Position numbers and translations under genes: made by a program. Of a DNA stretch of 48,421 nucleotides, positions 34,730 through 43,199 are shown in pieces. The stretch comes from Deltaproteobacteria bacterium (GTDB taxonomy: Bacteria > Desulfobacterota > Syntrophia > Syntrophales > JAFGHS01): positions 1-48,421 of the forward strand of contig JAFGLN010000025.1 of the NCBI GenBank assembly GCA_016928025.1. The letters are read 5' to 3'. Numbering within the stretch: position 1 is the first letter of the stretch; each line of letters begins with the position of its first letter. Under the pieces are notes generated by a model that was not told where the DNA came from, made no database searches, and worked only from the letters and a program-made list of their open reading frames with translations.

Positions 34730-35131
34730 ATGACAGAGAGGAAAATTCGTATCATGGTCGCCAAACCCGGCCTGGACGGCCACGATCGAGGGGCGAGGGT
34801 TTTGGCCAGGTGCTTTCGGGATGCGGGTTTTGAAGTAATCTATACGGGATGTCATCAGACACCCGAACAGATAGCCGTTTCAGCCATTCAGGAGGATGTC
34901 GATCTGGTCGGATTGAGTTGCCTTTCCGGGGCCCATCGGTACCTGTTTCCGCGTGTGGTCGAGTTATTGAAAGAAAAAGAAGCTGAAGATATCTGTGTCA
35001 TCGGCGGCGGCATCATCCCGGAACAGGATTTTGAGATGCTTTATCATTCGGGAATCAAGGCGATATTTACACCCGGAGCCCACCTGGACGACATCGTGGA
35101 TTGGGTCAGACAAAACGTCGAACCGAAATAA
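34730..35131 (+). CDS. B12-binding small subunit of the acyl-CoA mutase
   Basis: A 133-aa cobalamin-binding domain. The base-off/His-on motif DGHDRGARV (His18 region) provides the lower axial histidine, and SGAHRYL plus the GGGIIPEQD loop accommodate the dimethylbenzimidazole tail. The length matches IcmB, HcmB and archaeal split mutase small subunits (about 135 aa). GGAGG lies 8 nt upstream of the ATG, and the gene follows the large subunit by 32 nt. The pair should form the active holoenzyme. Confidence 0.95.
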   Translation: MTERKIRIMVAKPGLDGHDRGARVLARCFRDAGFEVIYTGCHQTPEQIAVSAIQEDVDLVGLSCLSGAHRYLFPRVVELLKEKEAEDICVIGGGIIPEQDFEMLYHSGIKAIFTPGAHLDDIVDWVRQNVEPK

Positions 35132-35139
35132 TAAGACTC

Positions 35140-36129
35140 ATGGAACAAACAAAAAAAATCAGAGAAGGCAATATCAGGATTGTCTCCCGCTTAATCAGAA
35201 ATCTTGAGGACAGCGAACCGGAAGCGCGGACGGCCATCAAAAACATCTTTCCCTACACGGGAAAGGCACACATCATCGGCATTACAGGATCCGCCGGCGC
35301 GGGGAAAAGCACGCTGGTCGACGGTTTGATCAGCGCCTTTCGGAAGAAAAACAAAACGGTTGGTGTTTTGGCCATCGATCCGACCAGCCCCTTTTCCGGC
35401 GGCGCTCTTTTGGGCGACCGCATTCGCATGCAGAAACACACCGAAGATCCCGGTGTGTTTGTTCGCAGTTTGGCGACCCGCGGCGCCATGGGCGGTTTGT
35501 CCAAGGCCGTGGGTGACGCGATCCATGTTCTCGACGCCATGGGGAAAGACATTATTCTTGTTGAAACGGTCGGTACAGGCCAGCAGGAAGTTGACATCAT
35601 TTACAACTCTCATACGGTCATTGTTGTGCTGGTACCGGGCATGGGAGATGAAATCCAGGCGATCAAGGCCGGGATCATGGAAATCGCCGACATCTTCGTG
35701 GTCAATAAAGCGGATCATCCCGGCGCTTCTCAGTTGTTGATGGAATTGAAAAATATGATCAACATGGCCCAAATTCCGGAGGACGGCTGGCCGTTACCGG
35801 TCATGACCGTGGAAAGCGCCTTTGAGCCGATCAAATTCGGTGAAAAAATTGATTCTCTGGCGCAGAATATCTTAAAACACTACGAATACCTGGTGCATTC
35901 CGATCAACTAAAATCCCGGCTTCATCGCAAAACGATGGTGGAGATCAAAGATGCTCTGCGCACCTGCATATTAGACCAGATACTTAGCGACCTTGAGGCG
36001 AACGGCGAACTCGATCGCCTGGCTTACAAGTTGATCAGCAAAGAGTCCGACCCCTATACCTTGGCGGAAGAAATTTCTTCGCGCTATCTCAAAAAAAGAC
36101 CCGGGAAACCTTATCAAAAGAAAGGATAA
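35140..36129 (+). CDS. meaB: MeaB/ArgK-type G-protein chaperone of the B12 mutase
   Basis: A SIMIBI-class GTPase (329 aa) that gates delivery of adenosylcobalamin to the mutase and protects or reactivates it. The P-loop GITGSAGAGKST is at 47-58, followed by the ABC-like LAIDPTSPFSGGALLGDRIRM segment typical of MeaB, VETVGTGQQEVD (switch II) and the NKADHPG base-specificity motif. I choose the ATG at 35140, 8 nt after the small subunit; an in-frame TTG at 35101 would overlap that gene. Co-location with mutase and adenosyltransferase supports a dedicated chaperone. Confidence 0.94.
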   Translation: MEQTKKIREGNIRIVSRLIRNLEDSEPEARTAIKNIFPYTGKAHIIGITGSAGAGKSTLVDGLISAFRKKNKTVGVLAIDPTSPFSGGALLGDRIRMQKHTEDPGVFVRSLATRGAMGGLSKAVGDAIHVLDAMGKDIILVETVGTGQQEVDIIYNSHTVIVVLVPGMGDEIQAIKAGIMEIADIFVVNKADHPGASQLLMELKNMINMAQIPEDGWPLPVMTVESAFEPIKFGEKIDSLAQNILKHYEYLVHSDQLKSRLHRKTMVEIKDALRTCILDQILSDLEANGELDRLAYKLISKESDPYTLAEEISSRYLKKRPGKPYQKKG

Positions 36130-36133
36130 ACTT

Positions 36134-36727
36134 GTGTCCGTTGACAAGATTGATCCCCCGATGGACGATTCGGATCAAAACGAATTGAAAAAAATTCGGG
36201 AGCAGTTCACTAAAGGCATTGTAATCGTGAATACGGGAAACGGTAAAGGCAAGACAACTGCTGCCTTCGGCCAGGCCCTGAGGGCGATCGGGCATGGATA
36301 CAAGGTCTGTGCGATCCAGTTTATGAAAGGGAGGGCCTATGGAGAATACCAGTCGGCCGAAAAATATCTGCCCAATCTGACCGTTCATTTGGTTGGTCTG
36401 GACAGCTTCGTGATGCGCGACAATCCGGCCCCCGTTGATATAGAAATGGCCAGGAAAGGTTTTGCATTGGCCCAAAAAGTCATCAGCTCAGGCGAGTTTG
36501 ACATGGTCATTTTGGACGAAATCAACGTTGCCATTGATTTTAAACTTATTCCCCTGCAGGACGTCATTGACCTTGTGAATAACAAGCCGCCTGATCTTGA
36601 TTTGATCCTGACCGGCCGATATGCTCATCCCGATATCGTGAAACTGGCCGATACCGTCACGGAAATGAAGGAAATCAAGCACCACTACGCTGCGGGAATT
36701 AAAGATCGTGCCGGGATAGAATACTGA
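36134..36727 (+). CDS. cobO: Corrinoid adenosyltransferase (CobA/CobO/BtuR family)
   Basis: Transfers the 5'-deoxyadenosyl group of ATP to cob(I)alamin or cobyrinic acid a,c-diamide, giving the cofactor the adjacent mutase needs. The P-loop variant NTGNGKGKTTAAFG is at about 33-46, with the family motifs VCAIQFMKGR, DMVILDEINVA and LTGRYAHP. The start is GTG at 36134 with AAAGGA upstream; it follows meaB by 4 nt and is therefore in the same operon. Length (197 aa) is typical. In this context it likely serves cofactor loading rather than de novo synthesis, since no other cob genes are present. Confidence 0.94.
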   Translation: MSVDKIDPPMDDSDQNELKKIREQFTKGIVIVNTGNGKGKTTAAFGQALRAIGHGYKVCAIQFMKGRAYGEYQSAEKYLPNLTVHLVGLDSFVMRDNPAPVDIEMARKGFALAQKVISSGEFDMVILDEINVAIDFKLIPLQDVIDLVNNKPPDLDLILTGRYAHPDIVKLADTVTEMKEIKHHYAAGIKDRAGIEY

Positions 36728-36910
36728 TGATGTCCGCATCAGCCTTTCTATCTGAGCTTGATGAATCACCGGTCATAGATAAAAAATCCGATCGATATAC
36801 GAATTGACAGGAAGATCGTATTCTTGTAAAGACAAAGCAGACATAATTTGTCTTCCATGTACGCCGTCGGCTGTTTGTTTTCTTATACTCTAACAATCAA
36901 GGAGAATTCA

Positions 36911-37480
36911 ATGTCACGCTTAATCAAAAAATCGCCCGACGAATTAGATCCCAAACAACGGGAACAGTATGACCGAATTTTAAAATTCAGGAAGCCTTTG
37001 GATGACGGCACGATCGGAGGTCCCTTCGACCCCTTGATTCTCAATCCTGAACTGGCCAAGCGGGCGGTAAGCTGGGGAAACGCCCTTTGGGAAAGAGCAA
37101 GCATTGGTCGCCGTCTGGTTGAGCTGGCGATCATCGTCACGGCTCGATTTTGGGAAAGCAACGTTGAATGGGTCAGTCATGCCAAGTTGGCACTCGATAA
37201 CGGAATCTCTCAGGTCGTCATTGACGCCGTCTTTGAAGTTCGCCGTCCGGATATGGCGCCTGCGGACGAACTTCTCGTTTATGACATCTGCATGGCCCTG
37301 CACAAAACACATCAACTGCCGATGGATCTCTATAACCAGGCTGTCGAATCTTTCGGTGAAGTCGGATTGGTCGATATCATCGCGACGATCGGTTATTATA
37401 CTTTCATCGCTATGACACTCAATGCCTTTGATATCGGTCTGTTTGACGGTTCCAAAGGCCCCTTCCCTCTTCAGAAATGA
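36911..37480 (+). CDS. Carboxymuconolactone decarboxylase-family protein (AhpD-like fold)
   Basis: A 189-aa helical protein of the CMD family (LNPELAKRAVSWGNAL, then RLVELAIIVTARFWESNVEWVSHAKLALDNG). The start is the ATG at 36911 with AAGGAG upstream; a longer frame from 36848 has no Shine-Dalgarno. It lacks the CxxC pair of AhpD-type peroxidase reductants; only one Cys lies in the corresponding helix (DICMALHKTH). That argues for a decarboxylase-like, lyase-like or binding role rather than thiol chemistry. It lies 183 nt downstream of the adenosyltransferase on the same strand, so it could belong to the mutase operon or have its own promoter. The substrate is unknown. Confidence 0.85.
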   Translation: MSRLIKKSPDELDPKQREQYDRILKFRKPLDDGTIGGPFDPLILNPELAKRAVSWGNALWERASIGRRLVELAIIVTARFWESNVEWVSHAKLALDNGISQVVIDAVFEVRRPDMAPADELLVYDICMALHKTHQLPMDLYNQAVESFGEVGLVDIIATIGYYTFIAMTLNAFDIGLFDGSKGPFPLQK

Positions 37481-37571
37481 TGCCCCTGTTTCGTCATCGG
37501 TCATTGAGCATTTTTATGTATGCGACATGTGCTGTTTTGCCGGTATGAATACGACACTTATCTCGAATAAA

Positions 37572-38591
37572 TCATTCCGATGCCCTGAATATGACATGTC
37601 TTTGAGCAGCAAGATTTACCAAGCGACTGACAAATTCACCGTAAGTGATGCCCTTGGATTGTGCGGCATAGATCATGCTCGTATCGGGGCTTAAGTCAGC
37701 GTTGGGATTAATGTCCAGAACATAGAAAATATCATCCTGCAGACGCAGATCAATCCTTGCATAATCACGGCAACCGAATAGTCGGTATGCCCAATGAACG
37801 GTCTGCATCAATTTTAGATATTCTGATTCTTCCAAAGATGCCGGAACAATAATTTCTATCTTTTCAAAATCCTCCGAACCGGGAGTAAATTTGGAATCGT
37901 ATGTGCAGATATGCCATCGCATGTCCTCAAACGCGGAAAAATCCATTTCGGCGGGAGGAAGCATCTCGATTTGACCGTTCCCCCAGAGTGCGACATGAAA
38001 CTCGCGTCCCATGATGAAATCTTCGACCAACGCCGGTTGTTTCAGAACATCTTCCACATAACCAATCCGCTCCCGTAATTCTTTTCGGTCGAATACAATA
38101 GCCTGAGCGCTGACACCAACACTGCAATGCTCTAAGGACGGCTTGACAATGGCGGGGAAATATTCCCATTCATCCGTACGCTGTGATGAAAGCACCCGGC
38201 CGGCCGGCGTGGCAATATTATTTTTCTGCAGCAGATTTTTGACGGCCGCTTTATCCCAGGAAAAAGCGAGAACCTCCGGGGGAGAACCCGTGTAGGCATA
38301 CGATCTGGATTTAAGAACAGCCGCGACATCCGCATCGCTTTTCGGATACCCGGGCAGTTCTTCGCACCAGTTCAAAACGATGTATTCGTCAGGGTCGAAA
38401 GGTTTCAATGCCGCTGCAAGATCAGGCGATGTTATCTGCAAATCGACGACCGGATGCCCTTCCCCACTCAGGGCCTCTTTCATGAGATTAACATCCTCCA
38501 TGGCTTGGTCAATCTCGTTGCACTTCCAGGAGGGATCTATATTGTGGAGGAGGAGCACGGGAAGATCGGTTCGCCTGACCGCATGTATCAT
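37572..38591 (-). CDS. D-alanine--D-alanine ligase-like ATP-grasp enzyme
   Basis: An ATP-grasp carboxylate-amine ligase of about 339 aa. Recognisable are the phosphate-binding segment AIVKPSLEHCSVGVS, the LVEDFIMGREFHVALWG strand and the metal-binding C-terminus DYARIDLRLQDDIFYVLDINPNADL, close to Ddl. The N-terminal part is unlike the classical Ddl N-domain, and no mur or fts genes are nearby, so a housekeeping cell-wall Ddl is not assured. Peptide- or amino-acid-ligating relatives exist. The frame opens at a GTG at 38630; I prefer the ATG at 38591. Neither has a good Shine-Dalgarno. Confidence 0.75.
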   Translation of the reverse strand: MIHAVRRTDLPVLLLHNIDPSWKCNEIDQAMEDVNLMKEALSGEGHPVVDLQITSPDLAAALKPFDPDEYIVLNWCEELPGYPKSDADVAAVLKSRSYAYTGSPPEVLAFSWDKAAVKNLLQKNNIATPAGRVLSSQRTDEWEYFPAIVKPSLEHCSVGVSAQAIVFDRKELRERIGYVEDVLKQPALVEDFIMGREFHVALWGNGQIEMLPPAEMDFSAFEDMRWHICTYDSKFTPGSEDFEKIEIIVPASLEESEYLKLMQTVHWAYRLFGCRDYARIDLRLQDDIFYVLDINPNADLSPDTSMIYAAQSKGITYGEFVSRLVNLAAQRHVIFRASE

Positions 38592-38630
38592 GTTAAGCCA
38601 AATCCGTTTCAATTTAATATAGAACGTCAC

Positions 38631-38952
38631 CCGTCACAATCTGCAGACGATGGCAAAGGATTCTTTTTTATTAAATTTTAGGGCACTTTTCTATATGAAA
38701 GCAGGTAACTACAGACAACCTGCGCCATTTTATTGATTTATCGGCTTTTTGATCGTTTTCAGACGCGTCGACTATACGAAATAATTCCCCATGTGTCAAT
38801 TCTCAACTCGATCAGGACAGGATGTTTTCGACTGATTTTTTATTCTAAGGTCTTCGATCTTTGGGATAATTATACTGATGGTCTGACATCAGAAGAGTGG
38901 CCATTAACAACGTATGTAATCTCGACATAAAAAAATACTCGAAGAGTTTCTT
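38631..38952. other. Intergenic region, no gene seen
   Basis: AT-rich DNA upstream of the ATP-grasp gene and downstream of tRNA-Asn. A short hairpin GCAGGT/ACCTGC at about 38701-38724 has no T-run. No ORF with a ribosome binding site or family resemblance was found, and no RNA family was recognised. Confidence 0.5.
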
Positions 38953-38982
38953 AAAAAAAGCCCGTTTCAGAAAAACGGGCTT
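38953..38982 (-). terminator. Intrinsic terminator of the tRNA-Asn transcript
   Basis: On the minus strand, AAAGCCCGTTT pairs with AAACGGGCTTT around a short loop and runs into a T-tract, 9 nt after the tRNA 3' end. It may also terminate the por/nuo-like operon if that reads through the tRNA. Confidence 0.85.
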
Positions 38983-38990
38983 TAGTATTC

Positions 38991-39066
38991 TGGCTCCCCA
39001 GCGCGGACTCGAACCACGGACCCGATGGTTAACAGCCATCTGCTCTACCGACTGAGCTACTGAGGA
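38991..39066 (-). tRNA. tRNA-Asn(GTT)
   Basis: The reverse complement is a full 76-nt tRNA with encoded CCA (38991-38993). Anticodon stem GATGG/CCATC and loop CTGTTAA give anticodon GTT. The acceptor pair TCCTCAG/CTGGGGA with discriminator G is typical of tRNA-Asn. Confidence 0.96.
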
Positions 39067-39077
39067 GTATGTCTATT

Positions 39078-39791
39078 TTATCGACAGCTGGTGCATGTTG
39101 AAAGTTCTTTTAAGGGGACACCGGTTTTTTGGCTGATGTATTTTAACTGATCCTCCGGTGCGAAATATCTGCCGCAGACATTACAGGCCGTCATTTTGAA
39201 CGTACGGCCCCAGATGGTGCGTGTATCCCCTGTCGTTTCCATTTGAATATGCCCCGTCGGACAAACATAGGCGCAGGCACCGCATCCGATACAGACGTCC
39301 GATTCTTCATCAAAAGGGGTCCCCACAATTTTTGTCGCCCCTCTGCTGGAAAAACCGATGGCGGAAACACCGACGATCGTTTCGCAGGTCTTGATGCACA
39401 ACCTGCACAGAATACACTTTCCTTTGTCATGGTCGGGTAGAAATCTTTTTTGCGGCTTTACGCCTAATTTTTCCGCTAATTCAATAATGACGTCGGAGTC
39501 GGGATTTCTGGCGAGAAGAAGTTCCATAATGAGTTTTCGGACTTTTTTTACCCGCTCGGATTCCGTATTAACCTTAATACCCTCTTCGACGGTATATATG
39601 CAGGATGTGACGATTTTAGACCGGTTGCCTTTTGTCACTTCCACCGAACAAAGCCGGCAGGCCCCGGACGGTTCCAAGGACTCATGCGAACAAAGAGTCG
39701 GAATGTCGATGCCGTTTTCGCGGGCCGCCTCGAGCAGGGTTATCCCTTCCTTCGCTTGTATCTTTTTCCCATCGATGACTAAATTAACCAT
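39078..39791 (-). CDS. HoxU/NuoG-N-like iron-sulfur subunit of a diaphorase-type complex
   Basis: An electron-transfer subunit (237 aa). The N-terminal [2Fe-2S] domain has CSHESLEPSGACRLC plus a later Cys in TSCIYTV. Two [4Fe-4S] motifs follow, CILCRLCIKTC and CIGCGACAYVCP. The C-terminal CNVCGRYF...CTSC pairs could bind zinc or another cluster. It matches the first part of NuoG/HoxU but lacks the large NuoG molybdopterin-like domain and any hydrogenase H-cluster domain. The ATG at 39791 is favoured, with AAAGGG upstream and 6-nt spacing. It is the last gene of the seven-gene operon and should link the NuoF-like flavoprotein to ferredoxin or the Por subunits. Confidence 0.88.
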   Translation of the reverse strand: MVNLVIDGKKIQAKEGITLLEAARENGIDIPTLCSHESLEPSGACRLCSVEVTKGNRSKIVTSCIYTVEEGIKVNTESERVKKVRKLIMELLLARNPDSDVIIELAEKLGVKPQKRFLPDHDKGKCILCRLCIKTCETIVGVSAIGFSSRGATKIVGTPFDEESDVCIGCGACAYVCPTGHIQMETTGDTRTIWGRTFKMTACNVCGRYFAPEDQLKYISQKTGVPLKELSTCTSCR

Positions 39792-39804
39792 TTTCATCCC
39801 TTTT

Positions 39805-41718
39805 TTATTCTACAATGATTGCATCATATTTGCAGCTTTCAACACAGGCGCCGCACTTAATACACTTTTTCTGATCGATTGTATGAATTTTTTTAATTTT
39901 CCCCTTAGCGGCTCCCGTGGGACATACCCTGGGACACAGGCCGCAGCCGGTGCATTTATCAGGATCGATCCGGTATTCAATCAGGGCCTTGCAAACCGCG
40001 GCCGGACATTTCTTATCCCTGATGTGCGCTTCATATTCTTCTCGGAAGTATTTAATGGTACTTAAAACAGGATTAGGGGCACTGCCGCCCAGGGCGCATA
40101 AAGAACCATCAATAATGGCGCCGGCCATGTCCTCCAGCAATTCAATATCTCCTTCCTGCCCTCTTCCTTCACAGATATCTTCAAGAATCTGTTTCATTCT
40201 GTGAACCCCTTCACGGCAGGGAACACACTTGCCGCAGGATTCCGATTCCAGGAATTCAATAAAATATCTCGCGATATCAACCATACAGGTTTTTTCGTCC
40301 ATAACGATCATGCCGCCCGAACCCATCATGGATCCGGCTTTTTTCAGATCATCAAATGTTACTGGAAGCTCAACCAATTTGGCCGGGATACAGCCGCCCG
40401 ACGGACCGCCCGTCTGTATGGCTTTAAACTCTTTTCCATCAGGAATACCGCCACCGATGTCGTAAATGATGTCGCGAAGAGGAATACCCATCGGGACTTC
40501 CACCAAACCGATATTGTTGACTTTACCGACCAGCGAAAATACCTTGGTCCCGGTGCTGGCCTTATCGCCTATTGCAGAGAACCAGTTACCGCCGCGGGCA
40601 ATGATCAAGGGAACATTGGCCCAGGTCTCCACATTATTGAGATTCGATGGCCTGTTCCAGAGTCCGTGCTCAACCGTATGGACATATTTGGCCCGGGGCT
40701 CACCGGCTTTACCTTCGAGGGAAGCCATCAAAGCCGTGGACTCTCCGCAAACGAATGCGCCGGCTCCCTGGCTGATTCGGATATCAAAGTCAAAGCCCGA
40801 CTTTAAGATATTTTTTCCCAGCAGGCCGCAAGCTCTTGCCTGCTCGATGGCTTTCGTCAGATTGGCGACGGCCAAAGGATATTCGTTCCGAACGTAAATA
40901 TAGCCTTCATGGGCTCCGATCGCATAAGCACCAATAATCATTCCTTCAATCACGCTGTGAGGATCGCCTTCCATTAAGCTGCGATCCATGTACGCGCCCG
41001 GATCGCCTTCGTCGCCGTTGCAAATGACATATTTAATATCGCCTTCGGCGTCACGACAGGATCGCCATTTGGTGCCGGCGGGAAAACCGCCCCCTCCCCG
41101 TCCTCTCAAACCCGATTTAACGACATCTTCGATGATTTCATCCGGCGTCATTGTCGTTAAGGCTTTATACAGACTGAAATAACCGCCTTTAGCGATATAT
41201 TCATCGATGTTTTCCGGATCGATAAGTCCGCAGTTTCTCGTTGCCAGTTTAACTTGCTTTTTATAAAACGGAACATCGCCGATGGCGTTAATACCTTTCA
41301 GGGACGCCGGCTTTTTGCCCTTGTAATATTTAATCTTCTCGCCGGTGACGATGAAATCTTCTTCACCCATGTAGTAAGTGGGTTTTTCCTTATCAATCGA
41401 ACCGTTCAAGATTTGGTCGATAATAGCCGGCACCTGTTTAGCCGTTACTCTTCCATAGGCCATGCGGGGCATATTGGGTGTTATCACATCAACAAGGGGT
41501 TCGATGCAGTCCATGCCCATGCTGCCTGTCTTTTTTAAAATGATGTCGGCTTTGCGCTTCTTAATCTCGCTATCTAAAGCTCTATATACCTCACCCGCAC
41601 CGGAAGCGATACCGCTGGTCGCCATTCCGACCATGATTTTCGTTTTCCGTGGCATCAAGGCGTCGAGGCCTCTCTTTTTGGCCTTATTCAAGTCTTCCAT
41701 TTTGACGATCTTACTCAC
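39805..41718 (-). CDS. NuoF/HydB/HndC-like NADH-binding flavoprotein with extra ferredoxin domain
   Basis: An NAD(H)- and FMN-binding diaphorase subunit (637 aa). An N-terminal thioredoxin-like [2Fe-2S]-type domain (about 25-120) is followed by the NuoF core, with NADH site GLRGRGGGGFPAG, FMN site CNGDEGDPGAYMD and the [4Fe-4S] motif ESCGKCVPCREG. A C-terminal 2[4Fe-4S] ferredoxin (CTGCGLCPRVCP and CIKCGACVESC) ends the protein. This layout is that of HydB of electron-bifurcating hydrogenases rather than of complex I NuoF. The start is GTG at 41718 with GGAGAGGG upstream. It lies between the NuoE-like and HoxU-like genes and downstream of porGDAB. Confidence 0.93.
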   Translation of the reverse strand: MSKIVKMEDLNKAKKRGLDALMPRKTKIMVGMATSGIASGAGEVYRALDSEIKKRKADIILKKTGSMGMDCIEPLVDVITPNMPRMAYGRVTAKQVPAIIDQILNGSIDKEKPTYYMGEEDFIVTGEKIKYYKGKKPASLKGINAIGDVPFYKKQVKLATRNCGLIDPENIDEYIAKGGYFSLYKALTTMTPDEIIEDVVKSGLRGRGGGGFPAGTKWRSCRDAEGDIKYVICNGDEGDPGAYMDRSLMEGDPHSVIEGMIIGAYAIGAHEGYIYVRNEYPLAVANLTKAIEQARACGLLGKNILKSGFDFDIRISQGAGAFVCGESTALMASLEGKAGEPRAKYVHTVEHGLWNRPSNLNNVETWANVPLIIARGGNWFSAIGDKASTGTKVFSLVGKVNNIGLVEVPMGIPLRDIIYDIGGGIPDGKEFKAIQTGGPSGGCIPAKLVELPVTFDDLKKAGSMMGSGGMIVMDEKTCMVDIARYFIEFLESESCGKCVPCREGVHRMKQILEDICEGRGQEGDIELLEDMAGAIIDGSLCALGGSAPNPVLSTIKYFREEYEAHIRDKKCPAAVCKALIEYRIDPDKCTGCGLCPRVCPTGAAKGKIKKIHTIDQKKCIKCGACVESCKYDAIIVE

Positions 41719-41728
41719 TTTCCCTCTC

Positions 41729-42199
41729 CTACTTTCTATATTTTTTCAGGATTCTGGGAATTTTATCCTGAGTCAAGTAAGCGTGGATATCATTATCAAT
41801 TCGAACAACCGGGGCCAGAGAACAACAGCCGAGGCATCTGACCTGTTCGAGTGTAAACGTTCCATCTTTCGTGGTCTGTCCGCATTCAATCTTCAACTCT
41901 CTTTCCAGTTTTGCCAGAAGGTTGAATCCGCCTTTGACATGACAGGCCGTTCCAGCACAGACTTCCACCAGATAACGGCCGCGGGGTTTTAAACTGAACG
42001 CGTTATAAAATGTTGCGACCTCATATACACGCGCCAGAGGCATATCCAGGTGTTTGCCGACAGCAACCAGGGCTTCTTTCGGCAGGTAACGGAATTCATT
42101 TTGCATATCCTGTAGAATGGCAATAAGCGATGTCTTTTCCGCTTCATGCCGACCAATGATTCCTTTTATCTTATTCTTCGTGATCTTCTGAGTGTTCAT
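41729..42199 (-). CDS. NuoE/HydC/HndA-like [2Fe-2S] subunit
   Basis: A thioredoxin-like [2Fe-2S] protein (156 aa) with an N-terminal helical domain and cluster ligands in CAGTACHVKG and RCLGCCSLAP. The start ATG at 42199 has AGGTGA upstream; another in-frame ATG at 42226 has no Shine-Dalgarno. It forms the diaphorase module with the NuoF-like subunit encoded 10 nt downstream and lies 41 nt after porB. Confidence 0.93.
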   Translation of the reverse strand: MNTQKITKNKIKGIIGRHEAEKTSLIAILQDMQNEFRYLPKEALVAVGKHLDMPLARVYEVATFYNAFSLKPRGRYLVEVCAGTACHVKGGFNLLAKLERELKIECGQTTKDGTFTLEQVRCLGCCSLAPVVRIDNDIHAYLTQDKIPRILKKYRK

Positions 42200-42239
42200 G
42201 CTTAAATCACCTGATTGTGTATTCATTAAATGCGGTTCA

Positions 42240-43199
42240 TCAGTTTTTGTTTATTTTCTTCATGAGTTTATCAAATTCGACATCAACACGTTCCTGAATG
42301 TATTTTATCTGATCAGGGGTCAAATGGCGAAATCGTCCTTGCAGTTTTAAATAATCTTCAATAGGCCGGCGCTTTGTGGGAGGGTCAACGGTCATTTTAT
42401 AGATGCCGTCTTCAATTTCATACAGAGGAAACATTCCGGTCTCCACAACCAATCGACCCAGCTTGACCGTGGCATTGCTGGCGCTCCGCCAACCTGTCGG
42501 ACAAGCGGAATAGCAGTGGATGTAGCATGGCCCTTCAATATTGACGGCTTTCTTGACCTTATTCATAAAATCAAGGGGATAACTGTGTGAGGCCGTCGCG
42601 ACATAGGGAATACCGTGGGCGGCCATAATCTCGGGCATGTTTTTTTTCCATCGCCTGTTGCCGAAACTGGTCTTGCCGGCAGGAGCCGTCGTGGTCGAGG
42701 CGCCGAACGGCGTCGCGCTGGAGCGCTGAATACCCGTGTTCATGTAAGCCTCATTGTCGAAACAGACATAGAGCATATCATGGCCCCGTTCCATCGCTCC
42801 GGAAAGGGCCTGCAGACCGATGTCCGCCGTACCGCCGTCACCGCCCATACTGACGACCTTGACCCGGCGGTCCGGTATACGGCCTTTTCTCCTCAAAGTT
42901 TTAAGCCCGGCCTCGACACCCGATCCCACAGAGGCGGCATTGGGAAATGCCACATGAACCCAGGGATTTTTCCAGGCGGTGAAGGGATAATTGGACGAAA
43001 TGATCTCCATACAGCCCGTCGCGCAGGTAATGACGGCATTCCTGCCCAGGGCTTTCGTCATCAGCCGGACGGCCAGGGCTTCGCCGCAGCCCTGACAAGC
43101 TCGATGCCCGCTGACAAAATATTCTTCTTTCTCAACCAGTTTTGGTGCATATAAATCGAAGTCCGTTACCAGGTCCTTTATTTGTTTCGCTTTTTTCAT
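42240..43199 (-). CDS. porB: 2-oxoacid (pyruvate):ferredoxin oxidoreductase, beta subunit
   Basis: Thiamine-diphosphate-binding subunit (319 aa). The Cys motif ACQGCGEAL with later cysteines in CATGCME and CYSACPTGW ligates the proximal [4Fe-4S], and the ThDP/Mg motif GDGGTADIG...NEAYMNTG is intact. It overlaps the porA stop by one base (TAATG). Pyruvate is the most likely substrate by family resemblance; 2-oxoisovalerate and other 2-oxoacids cannot be excluded. With porA, porD and porG it forms the four-subunit enzyme typical of archaea and strict anaerobes. Confidence 0.92.
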   Translation of the reverse strand: MKKAKQIKDLVTDFDLYAPKLVEKEEYFVSGHRACQGCGEALAVRLMTKALGRNAVITCATGCMEIISSNYPFTAWKNPWVHVAFPNAASVGSGVEAGLKTLRRKGRIPDRRVKVVSMGGDGGTADIGLQALSGAMERGHDMLYVCFDNEAYMNTGIQRSSATPFGASTTTAPAGKTSFGNRRWKKNMPEIMAAHGIPYVATASHSYPLDFMNKVKKAVNIEGPCYIHCYSACPTGWRSASNATVKLGRLVVETGMFPLYEIEDGIYKMTVDPPTKRRPIEDYLKLQGRFRHLTPDQIKYIQERVDVEFDKLMKKINKN

